Part shown: one piece after another, positions 56,747-64,000 of the stretch
Layout of the letters: each line of letters begins with the position of its first letter
Position numbering within the stretch: position 1 is the first letter of the stretch
Origin: Gonocerus acuteangulatus
Taxonomy: Eukaryota > Arthropoda > Insecta > Hemiptera > Coreidae
Assembly (NCBI GenBank): GCA_946811695.1
Contig: OX328123.1
Location: forward strand, 11,216,198 to 11,280,197
DNA: 64,000 nt
Direction of reading: 5' to 3'
Notes under the pieces: model-generated
Database searches by the model: none
The model's input: the letters and a program-made list of their open reading frames with translations, nothing else
Told to the model about the DNA's origin: nothing
Position numbers and translations under genes: made by a program

Positions 56747-59416
56747 TTACCCAGCCTCCTCTCCAAGATCCAGGATTCTCCTGGTGCTGCCCTGCCACCT
56801 CTGAGGAAGAGGTGGTGGCGTCAAGTCCCTGAAAAGGGGGTTGACACAGTACTGGAGGCCGTCATAGAACTTAATATGACGCCTCCGTATGAACTCATGT
56901 ACTGAGGGCAGCATCAGTTCGTCGTGGAGGATGACCGGCTTCGTTCTCCGGAGGCTTGTGTGCTGCACGGCCCGTAGCAGGACCCCGTTCTGGAAACGCT
57001 GCAGCCGCTTCAGCACACTGGGGTACATGTACCTCAGGGCGGGTGCCCCGTGCAGAAGGGTAGGCCTGATGATCGCCTTATAAATCTGCAGCTTTAGCCG
57101 AAGCGACAGCTGGGCAGATCGTAGAAGGTGATTCAGGCGAAACGTCTTCTGCCGGGCTTCCTTCAAGCGGCTGTTGACATGCGGCGTCACGGACAGGTGC
57201 CGGTGTATGTGCACTCCCAGGTAATTTATTTTAGTGGACAGCTTGATCCGCTGACCCCTGACCTCAAAGTGTGAGGGCAGGGCTCCTCGGGGTCGGCCTC
57301 CTTTATTTCCCTGGAAGGAACACACCACGGCATCTGTCTTCGACGGGTTGACGTCTATTCCTACATCTCCAAGTGCGTCTACGATTTTTTCGCAGGCGGA
57401 CTCGGCCCTCTTAAGAGCGACTCCGGCGTTGAAGCTGGAGGAGTAGACGCCAATGTCGTCAGCGTAGGCAGCTAAGGCGACTCGAGGGAACTGCATCCTC
57501 ACGATGTGGGCGGTGTAGATGGTGAACAGCACTGGACCCAGCACCGATCCCTGTGGGACACCACACGCAGACGGTCGACTGCTGGATACATCACCCCCAA
57601 TCCTGACAGCGAACGTTCTTCCCGACAAGTAGCTCTCAAGAATCTTGACAAGCTGTGCCGGGAATCCGTAGCACCGCAACTGGTGCAAAAGCACCTGGTG
57701 GGATACGCAGTCGAACGCCTGCGTGCAGTCCAGGGAGATGAAGGCCGTTGCTCTGTTCTTGTTGAGCTCTGCGGCCACGGTGTTCTGAAGCTTGGCGACG
57801 TGGTGATCACAGGAGAGCCCGGGCCGAAAGCCAGTCTGTTCCGGGGGGATTACATCCGCGTCCGCGCAGTGCTTCAGCACATGAGCAAGGATCAACTTTT
57901 CGAAGATCTTGCTCATGTGACTCAGCAGGCTTATCGGCCGGTAGTGCTCGGGCTTGTCTCCTGGCTTCTTTGGTTTTCGAAGAGGGACCACCACGGCGTG
58001 CTTCCATGCCTCGGGGAAGTGTCCAGTGCGGTAGGCTGCATTGAAGATGTTCAATAGGTAGGCCTTCGCTTTCCTAGGGAGCATCTTCAGCATCACATAC
58101 GGTACACCATCCAGTCCGGAGGATTTGTTTCCCTTGGTTCGCCTCAGCGCCGATTCCAGTTGCCTGTAGGTGAAGTGCAGCGGGGTCCTGGGGAGGTCTT
58201 GGGGATCACCGTCAAGCCTCGGCGACGTGTCGGTTCTCCGACGGTCGTTCTCCTCGTAGTAATCGGCGAGGGCTTCAGCTTGCTCTGCCGGTGACAGGAG
58301 GTGATCGCCGTCGGAGAGGATGACCTCGCGTCGCTTCGTGACCGTGCAGCGAAGGAGCCGCCAAAACTGCCTAGTGTCCTCGTGGGTCCGTCGGAGCTGC
58401 TCGTGCCAGAGGGCCGTCTTCCATTGCGCAGACAGCTGCGCAATTTGCCGGGTCATGGCATTGATAGGGGCCCTCAGGGTTCTATCATTCGTCCGCGCCC
58501 ATATATTCTTAAGGTTGTTTCGCATCCCGATCAGCCTGGTGATGTGAGCAGGAGGCTTACGCTGGTTGATGGGCTTCGGAACAAACTTAGGAATCCTTCT
58601 ATCGGCGGCGGACTGGATGACCTCGGTGAAGCTTGTGACGGCTTCGTCGAGGTCGGCAGCAGCTCCGAAGGTCCCAATGGGGGGCAGGTCGGAGAGGATA
58701 TCCTCCTGGTATCCTTTCCAATCTGCCTTGTGGAGGATGTACTTCGTAGGCAGCGGCGTAGGCGGGTCTCCTTCCATCTCGTACAAGACCGGGCGGTGGT
58801 CTGAAGGACCAAAGTCCAGGGCACTGCATCTCGTCACTGCATGCAGATCCTTAGTGAGGAGCAGGTCTAGGGTGGACGTCCAGGCGGGGTTCCCTGCATG
58901 TCTGAATGTGTGGATCCCCGGATGAAGAACTCCGAGACTCGTCCTCACTATGTACCGCCCCAGTTCATTAGCCGTGGAACACTGCCAGACTTGGTGTCGG
59001 GCGTTGAGGTCCCCGACGAGAACATGGTGGGGTTCCTGCGATGCAGCCGTGATGAGTGCCTTGGTCTCCGCCAGCGGTGCTCGGGGCCTTCGGTAGACAC
59101 ACGTGAAGACGTAGCGTCTCCTCAGGCGAACCGAGACGGACACTGCCTGGGTCCCGGTGTTAGTGGTGGGCTGCTGCTCGAGAAGTCTTGAAGGCAAGTC
59201 TCTTCTTACGAGCAGCAGCGCTCCTCCGGAAGTTCCAGCCAGGCCGTCGCACCTGTACGAGGTGTATCCTCCGAAGAACGGCCGGTCATGGGGGCGCAGC
59301 TGGGTGTCCGTAATGGCCACCACCGCAGGGGAGTAGGCCTGGAGGAGATATTCAAGCTCAGCCAACTTAGGTCGAAGGCTGCGTATGTTGTAGTTGACTA
59401 CGATGTGCCCGATCAT
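56747..59416 (-). CDS. Jockey LINE ORF2: endonuclease and reverse transcriptase
   Basis: 889 codons, intact. An APE endonuclease at about aa 1-220 starts 'VNYNIRSLRPKLAELEYLL' and has 'VGDLNARHQVWQC' and 'GPSDHRPVLYEM'. The RT at about aa 430-740 has 'TAFISLDCTQAFDCVSHQ', 'CGVPQGSVLGPVLF' and catalytic 'AAYADDIGVYS'. A downstream region with 'INYLGVHIHRHL' and a C-terminal part follow. It starts in an ATGA overlap with ORF1 (59413-59416). The position usually held by the endonuclease Glu reads 'AITDTQL', Asp for Glu, which may lower nicking activity. GC-richer than the surroundings, in keeping with a recent arrival. Confidence 0.92.
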   Translation of the reverse strand: MIGHIVVNYNIRSLRPKLAELEYLLQAYSPAVVAITDTQLRPHDRPFFGGYTSYRCDGLAGTSGGALLLVRRDLPSRLLEQQPTTNTGTQAVSVSVRLRRRYVFTCVYRRPRAPLAETKALITAASQEPHHVLVGDLNARHQVWQCSTANELGRYIVRTSLGVLHPGIHTFRHAGNPAWTSTLDLLLTKDLHAVTRCSALDFGPSDHRPVLYEMEGDPPTPLPTKYILHKADWKGYQEDILSDLPPIGTFGAAADLDEAVTSFTEVIQSAADRRIPKFVPKPINQRKPPAHITRLIGMRNNLKNIWARTNDRTLRAPINAMTRQIAQLSAQWKTALWHEQLRRTHEDTRQFWRLLRCTVTKRREVILSDGDHLLSPAEQAEALADYYEENDRRRTDTSPRLDGDPQDLPRTPLHFTYRQLESALRRTKGNKSSGLDGVPYVMLKMLPRKAKAYLLNIFNAAYRTGHFPEAWKHAVVVPLRKPKKPGDKPEHYRPISLLSHMSKIFEKLILAHVLKHCADADVIPPEQTGFRPGLSCDHHVAKLQNTVAAELNKNRATAFISLDCTQAFDCVSHQVLLHQLRCYGFPAQLVKILESYLSGRTFAVRIGGDVSSSRPSACGVPQGSVLGPVLFTIYTAHIVRMQFPRVALAAYADDIGVYSSSFNAGVALKRAESACEKIVDALGDVGIDVNPSKTDAVVCSFQGNKGGRPRGALPSHFEVRGQRIKLSTKINYLGVHIHRHLSVTPHVNSRLKEARQKTFRLNHLLRSAQLSLRLKLQIYKAIIRPTLLHGAPALRYMYPSVLKRLQRFQNGVLLRAVQHTSLRRTKPVILHDELMLPSVHEFIRRRHIKFYDGLQYCVNPLFRDLTPPPLPQRWQGSTRRILDLGEEAG

Positions 59417-60708
59417 TTTGAAGGCACCACGAGGTCAACCAGCCTGTCGACCTTAGCCATGAGCTTGGTAACTGTGTCCATGAGACCCATGACGAGCGTG
59501 AACATAGCGTCCATGCCCATCCCCTGCGGCTGTCGCATAGGTTCCTGTGTAGGGAGGCTGGGGAAGTCAGCAGTTGACAATATTGGTGCTTCGTATGGAT
59601 GTTGGGGTGCTGTTCCGCCGGCTGCTTGTGAGAAAAGCACTCCGCTGGTGGTCCTGGTGGCCGGGAAGGTCCGGTTCGGTTGAGCCTGGGTGACACCTAT
59701 CCTTTTTGTAGGCTTTTGCGCCCTTTTATCCCGCATCTGCTGAGCCAGCTCCAGGCGCTTTGGGCAGAGTCTGTAGGACGTGGGGTGGCTTTGGTGGCAC
59801 TGTTGGCACTTAGGGGGTGCCGTCTTCGGGCATTCGTGTGTCCAATGTGCTTCTCCGCACCAGCCACATCTTCCTGGATGCCCGCAGTACTGGGCTGTGT
59901 GTCCGAAGTTGACGCATTGGTAACACTGCACGGGGCCTCCTCCTGTCCTGAATGCAGTGGCTCTGATTGCGATATGATCTATCTGTCGCAGTTTTTGTAG
60001 GTCGTTGAGGGTCACTTCATTGCTGGTTGTCACGAGGATGGGACTCAGCTCGACCTTCTGTCCTGTTTCTAAATTCTTCATGAGCCTAGATGCCTTCTTG
60101 AACCCCGGCAGCCTCTGCTGGAGCTCTTCTGTGATGTTTGCGACCGGATGATCAAGGTCGAAACCGTGGAGAAGGTATCTCCTATCACGTTTCTTGCTCC
60201 TCTCGGCGAAGGTATGGAAAGTAATATTTTTATCCTCCTGCAACATGGACCAGACTTTCTGGTGATCCTGTCTACTTGACACGAATAGGCGTGTCTCCTG
60301 TCCACTATTAGATATTGAAAAATCGATCAGCCCTCGTGCTAGGAGCTGGGATGTGAGGTGGGCTGCAGATATTGGCGGCTTAATGAAGAAAGGGGCTTGG
60401 CGCACCCTTTTTTCTGCTTTGTCGTTATTTCTAGTTGGTGGCACCTCCTGGACTGGGAGCGGTGAAAATGAATTCTTCACCTCCGTTGTGGTCCGATGTG
60501 GAATCCTGGGGCGCGCTGCGAATTTGCGAGGGATCATATAACCGTCTTCTTCTGAGAGACCACGCTTCAGGGAAGGGGTGTTCCCATTGTCCGTCTCCAT
60601 ACTCGTTGTTGGGCCGTACCTCTCCTGATTTTCGTGGCCCGTACCAGGGCCGTTGCCTTCGGAGTTTTGATGGCCCGTAGAGGGGCCGTTAGATGTACTA
60701 TTTTTCAT
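59413..60708 (-). CDS. Jockey LINE ORF1 (gag-like)
   Basis: 431 codons, intact. The N-terminus is polar with a GTGH/GPGTGH-like repeat, a central RRM-like region (about aa 90-255), then three zinc knuckles (about aa 263-320: CYQCVNFGHTAQYC, CGWCGEAHWTHEC, CQQCHQSHPTSYRLC) and a hydrophobic C-terminus. It binds element RNA in this clade. Similar layout to LINE A ORF1 but a different family, judged by low residue identity. Confidence 0.9.
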   Translation of the reverse strand: MKNSTSNGPSTGHQNSEGNGPGTGHENQERYGPTTSMETDNGNTPSLKRGLSEEDGYMIPRKFAARPRIPHRTTTEVKNSFSPLPVQEVPPTRNNDKAEKRVRQAPFFIKPPISAAHLTSQLLARGLIDFSISNSGQETRLFVSSRQDHQKVWSMLQEDKNITFHTFAERSKKRDRRYLLHGFDLDHPVANITEELQQRLPGFKKASRLMKNLETGQKVELSPILVTTSNEVTLNDLQKLRQIDHIAIRATAFRTGGGPVQCYQCVNFGHTAQYCGHPGRCGWCGEAHWTHECPKTAPPKCQQCHQSHPTSYRLCPKRLELAQQMRDKRAQKPTKRIGVTQAQPNRTFPATRTTSGVLFSQAAGGTAPQHPYEAPILSTADFPSLPTQEPMRQPQGMGMDAMFTLVMGLMDTVTKLMAKVDRLVDLVVPSK

Positions 60709-60746
60709 CCTGGTGGACGCTGAGTTCCTCTGACGAGGGTAATAAA

Positions 60747-60776
60747 GGCCTAAACCGCTCGTCAGCGGTTTAGGCC
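60747..60776. repeat. 13-bp perfect hairpin at the LINE 5' junction
   Basis: 'ggcctaaaccgct' (60747-60759) and 'agcggtttaggcc' (60764-60776) with a 4-base loop. The left arm is LINE side plus part of the target duplication; the right arm is PLE side. Confidence 0.85.
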
Positions 60777-60857
60777 CTTCTTATCCTTCTTGGTCGGAGA
60801 CTATGCGAGCCAATGAACTGGGGCGTCTCTGGGCCAATCGGGTTCCGTCTGTCTATG

Positions 60858-61170
60858 TTAACTTCCTCGGTCGTCCGTTCGGGGCGCTGGTATGAGTGGA
60901 TTGTCTCCAGTCTTCTTCAGGATGGCCCGCCAGGTGTTGGAGAGGATGAGTCCTTCTTCTCTATTGAAGTTGGCTGGATTTTTGTGGATCTCAATCGCCT
61001 CTCTGATGAGTCTCCTGTTCAGCGTGTCTTCCTTAGCCAGGGTCTTGGCTTGATCAAACAGGACTTGTCTGGGGCACTCTTCTCCATGTGTTGCCACCGC
61101 AGAAGTTTTGGTGCGTCCCAGCCTGTAGTCTGCAGCGTGTTGCGCGATTCGAGTGGCTACCTTCTTCCCT
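60858..61170 (-). pseudogene. PLE GIY-YIG endonuclease, C-terminal part
   Basis: Frame after the MITE: 'TGKKVATRIAQHAADYRLGR', 'DTLNRRLIREAIEIHKN', 'NREEGLILSNTW', then a stop at 60858. These are the Arg/His and Glu-containing segments that follow the GIY-YIG core in Penelope-like elements. Separated from the core at 62240-62420 by the MITE. Confidence 0.8.
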
Positions 61171-61178
61171 GTCTGTCC

Positions 61179-61739
61179 CAGTGGTGTGCATAATTTTATT
61201 TATAAATAAAAATACGAATTTATTCGTACTTCATATATTTGTGAATACGAATATAAATAAATTCGTACTTAATATATTTGTGAATACGAATATAAATAAA
61301 TTCTTATTCATAAGTGTGAATACGAATATATTTTTATTCACATATATTAAATATAAAAATACAAATAAAATTTTATTCGCAAATTTTTCTGCGAATAAAA
61401 ATAAATTCACAGAAAAAATTGTAAATAATCACAAAAAATGTGAATATTTACAAAAAATCAAGTGATTACAAAAAAAATCACATTAAAATATACGAATAAA
61501 AATTTATTCACATTATAATTTTTGAATAAAAATTTATTCACAATAAAATTCGCAAATAAATTATGAACTTATTCGTATTAAGATGATATTACGAAAGTTA
61601 TTGAAGGTGATTTTTTATTATTTTTTTTTTTAAAGGCGTTAAACGTCTAGGTTATTAGCGCCTAGACTTTTTGTTTACCCGAGTCCGCCGTGGGACCACC
61701 AGCCATGCTGCAGGGACACAGTTTGTCATCTGTACCTCC

Positions 61740-61806
<67 letters not shown>

Positions 61807-62231
61807 AATAACTTTCGTAATATCATTTTAAAACGAATAAATACATAATTTATTTGCGAATTTTACTGTGAATACATTTTTATTCACAAATTATAATGTG
61901 AATAAATTTTTATTCGTATATTTTAATGTGATATTTTTTCTAATCCCTTGATTTGTTGTAAATATTCACATTTTTTGTGATTATTTACAATTTTTTTCTG
62001 TGAATTTATTTTTATTCGCAGAAAAATTTGCGAATAAAATTTTATTTGTATTTTTATATTTAATATATGTGAATAAAAATAAATTCGTATTCACACTTAT
62101 GAATAAGACTTTATTTATATTCGTATTCACAAATATATGAAGTAAGAATTTATTTATATTCGTATTCACAAATATATGAAGTACGATTAAATTCGTATTT
62201 TTATTTATAAATAAAATTATGCCCAACTCTG
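61179..62231. mobile_element. hAT-type MITE with about 440-bp inverted repeats
   Basis: Perfect 8-bp target duplication 'gtctgtcc' (61171-61178, 62232-62239). Ends 'cagtggtgtgcataatttta' and 'taaaattatgcccaactctg' (complement starts cagagttggg). The arms (61179-61620, 61805-62231) are near-perfect inverse copies built from 'aaatacgaatt' and 'gtgaatacgaatata' subrepeats. The centre holds a SINE-like piece and poly-A. Open frames in the arms are repeat artefacts. Confidence 0.9.
61630..61803 (-). repeat. SINE-like insert in the MITE centre, with a 60-bp A-run
   Basis: On the - strand it contains 'catggctggtggtcccacgg', 'ggcgctaataacctagacgt' and an A/T-rich tail. The 'ggcgctaat' block is shared with SINEs at 12501-12684 and 14378-14566. 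On the + strand there is an A-run at 61744-61803. No tRNA or 5S head is recognisable. Confidence 0.55.
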
Positions 62232-62239
62232 GTCTGTCC

Positions 62240-62420
62240 TATATACACTTTCCCGCAGTCACATGGTAGAAGATATACACCCTGGTCTTGCAACCGCTGC
62301 TTGTCCTTGCTTGTGCTCAGCCAATCCCCGATTTTGTTCAGCGGCTTGTAGGCGACCTCCATATCCTGTTTCCTAAATAGTCTGCCTAGCTTCTCGCTGA
62401 CCCCGCTGACATACGGTAGG
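62240..62420 (-). pseudogene. PLE GIY-YIG core, frameshifted from RT
   Basis: In a different frame from the RT ORF: 'LPYVSGVSEKLGRLFRKQDM', then 'DQGVYLLPCDCGKVYIGQT', the GIY-YIG signature (GVY ... VYIG). A single-base shift near 62420 separates it from the RT, and the MITE cuts it right after the VYIG motif. Confidence 0.82.
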
Positions 62421-63822
62421 GTAATTCTGCTTCTAGTTCTGTTTGTGTTTCCCTCCGGTTATTCTCATCACGGTGGCGATTTTTCACCATCCTTATCGTT
62501 CGGGCCAACTTCTTCCTGTCATATCCATTCCCGGCTAAGTCGTCCGTCAGTTGACTAAGTTCTGATCTTAGGAGTGATTCGTTACTGCACAGAGTTATAG
62601 CTCTGTGTGTCAGTGTCTTAACCACTCCCATTTTTTGTGAAGTGTGGTGGTGAGAATCGGCGTGGAGGTATCTTCCTGTGGCCGTGGGTTTTCTGTATAC
62701 AGTGTGCTCCAGTTCACCGTTGGTTCCTTTCATGATCAGGAGGTCCAGGAAAGGCAATCTGCCATCCTTCTCTTCTTCGATGGTAAATCTGATGGCTGGG
62801 TGCAAATTGTTCATGAGATGGAGGAATTTTTTGAGTTCCTCTGCACCATGTTGCCAGATTGCAAAGACATCGTCCACGTATCGTAGCCAAAGCTTCGGTT
62901 TGTGTTCGCTGCCCTCGATCAGTCGCCTTTCGAAGTCCTCCATGAAAATGTCAGCCACAACTGGTGATAGGGGACTACCCATGGCCACTCCATCCTTCTG
63001 CTTATAGATGATTCCCTTGTACTGGAAGTAGCAGGAAGTTAGAACTAGTTCAGCTAGTTCCATCATCCCTCCCTCCAAGAATTTATTGTCTTTGATGATC
63101 TGGGTAGCATCTTTAGCTGGAAGGTTGGTGAAGAGGGACTCCACATCAAAGCTCACCATCAGGTCTCCTTCTTCGAGCTTAGTGTTTTTTAGGATTTCCA
63201 CCAAGTGAATCAAATTTCGTACTGCCGAAAAGGACTGGCCAGTGTAAGGTTTCAGAGCTTTTGCCAGCACCTTGCTGGCTCTGTACGTGGGTGCTCCAAT
63301 CATTGAGACTATAGGCCTGAGGGGTGCTCCTTCTTTGTGGATTTTTGGTAAACCATAGATCCGGGGTATTCTGGAGTCACCGGGGGCCATCTCTGCGATT
63401 CGTGCCTTGTCTTTGATCTTATCCTTTAAGATTTTATTTATTTGATTTTCAATTCGCTTGGTGGGGTCCTTTATGTTCTTCTCGTATGTGTTCATGGACA
63501 GTAAGCCTTCCATTTTATCTTCATAGGATGTTTTGTTGAGGATCACTGTCATATTTCCTTTATCAGCCTTTGTGATTATGACATCTTCCCTCTTCCTCAG
63601 ATCACATAGGGCTTTTCTTTGGGCTGGTGTTAAGTTGTCTTTCGGGGGCCTGGCTCTTCCGGCGAGGTAGGCAGCTTCTAACCTGATTGTTTCAGCCTTG
63701 TCTATATCCATCCGGAAGAGGGCGGCCTCGATGCTGGTTACAAGTTCCTCCGTCGGGTTGCGTTTTGGTGCCACCGCGAAATTCATGCCTTTTTCAAGGA
63801 CTTCTATGGCTTCCTGAGACAA
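62386..63822 (-). pseudogene. Penelope-like element reverse transcriptase
   Basis: 478 open codons. PLE-type RT: 'VIITKADKGNMTVIL' (RT1), 'RIPRIYGLPKIHKEGAPLRP', 'DLMVSFDVESLFTNLPAK', 'GVAMGSPLSPVVADIFMEDF', catalytic 'LWLRYVDDVFAIW' and 'LPFLDLLIMK'. The catalytic Asp residues are all present. The residues after aa 464 are out of frame with the family, and a second break lies near 63835 at the N-terminal side. PLEs use this RT with a GIY-YIG nuclease and often live in telomeric or AT-repeat sites. Confidence 0.9.
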
Positions 63823-63835
63823 CTCAATACCAGCC

Positions 63836-64000
63836 AGGTTGGTTGTCGCAAAAAATCATCTTTAACGACCCTTTTGAGGGCCACCAAATTTGATTTTTGC
63901 GTCAATTTGTCCCATTTTTTCATTTTCTTATCGGCGTTTTTTGTCCCTTCCTTTTTCGCCTTGTCATCAGTAATACGGTCAACAGTATCCCACACCTTCT
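63836..64000 (-). pseudogene. PLE ORF, N-terminal part (cut by window end)
   Basis: - strand frame 'KKMKKWDKLTQKSNLVALKR' precedes the RT ORF in a shifted frame; this Lys-rich segment is expected upstream of the PLE RT. It continues beyond the window. Confidence 0.55.

Larger units (their letters stand above)
56424..60756 (-). mobile_element. nearly intact Jockey-like LINE
   Basis: About 4.3 kb with both ORFs open and a 3' poly-A tail (T-run 56424-56446 on +). It is flanked by the 7-bp repeat 'gctcgtc' (56417-56423 and 60757-60763), which indicates target-primed insertion into the PLE. The 3' UTR (56447-56746) has no clear features. The 5' edge carries a 13-bp inverted repeat with the PLE flank. 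Confidence 0.85.

Noticed and set aside
57506..58057. Long + strand frames opposite the Jockey ORF2 and opposite Gypsy pol
   Set aside because: Shadows of GC-rich coding sequence on the other strand; no motifs.
61088..62226. Asn/Lys/Phe-rich frames with repeated 'IFVNTNINKF' on both strands
   Set aside because: They derive from the inverted arms of the hAT MITE, so both strands give the same low-complexity peptide.

Overview
This is a eukaryotic window, almost certainly from an insect with a large, repeat-rich genome. The basis is an insect-specific odorant receptor gene (7tm_6 type, intact over six exons), the first five exons of an insect-type laccase (multicopper oxidase), GT-AG introns of 0.1 to 5 kb, and an arthropod repeat complement: Jockey-like LINEs, an env-bearing Ty3/Gypsy element, Penelope-like elements (PLEs), Helitrons and Helentron-like elements, hAT MITEs, tRNA- and 5S-derived SINEs, and (TA)n arrays. 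I cannot fix the order of insect from sequence alone.

Layout. 1.6-13.8 kb: odorant receptor gene on the + strand (424 codons), its introns filled with foldback, palindromic, Helentron-like and SINE insertions. 14.2-16.4 kb: SINE-in-SINE nest, a long-inverted-repeat MITE and Helitron ends. 16.8-31.9 kb: a three-layer nest. A decayed Jockey-like LINE is split by a Helentron-like element, which is itself split by a 7.9-kb Gypsy element with two apparently identical 528-bp LTRs and gag-pol-env on the - strand. 31.9-43.6 kb: more copies of the same Helentron-like family (called Family H here), a Helitron with internal 120-bp tandem repeats, and LINE fragments. 44.0-54.9 kb: the 5' half of a laccase gene, with introns holding Family H, MITEs, SINEs, a solo LTR related to the Gypsy element and Helitron ends; the gene continues beyond the window. 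56.2-64.0 kb: a PLE on the - strand, broken by a nearly intact Jockey LINE and by a hAT-type MITE.

The most distinctive content is (1) Family H, a non-autonomous element with asymmetric terminal inverted repeats, a 3' hairpin, a (TA)n block and insertion into T-runs, supported by two empty-site reconstructions inside this window; and (2) a 196-bp piece of a nearby Helitron copied to the start of a laccase exon between 52-bp direct repeats that duplicate the splice acceptor.

Only two host genes are recognised. The receptor is a membrane chemosensory subunit. The laccase is a secreted copper oxidase, of the type used in cuticle tanning or phenolic detoxification. They are unrelated and merely adjacent. 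All other coding capacity belongs to transposable elements.
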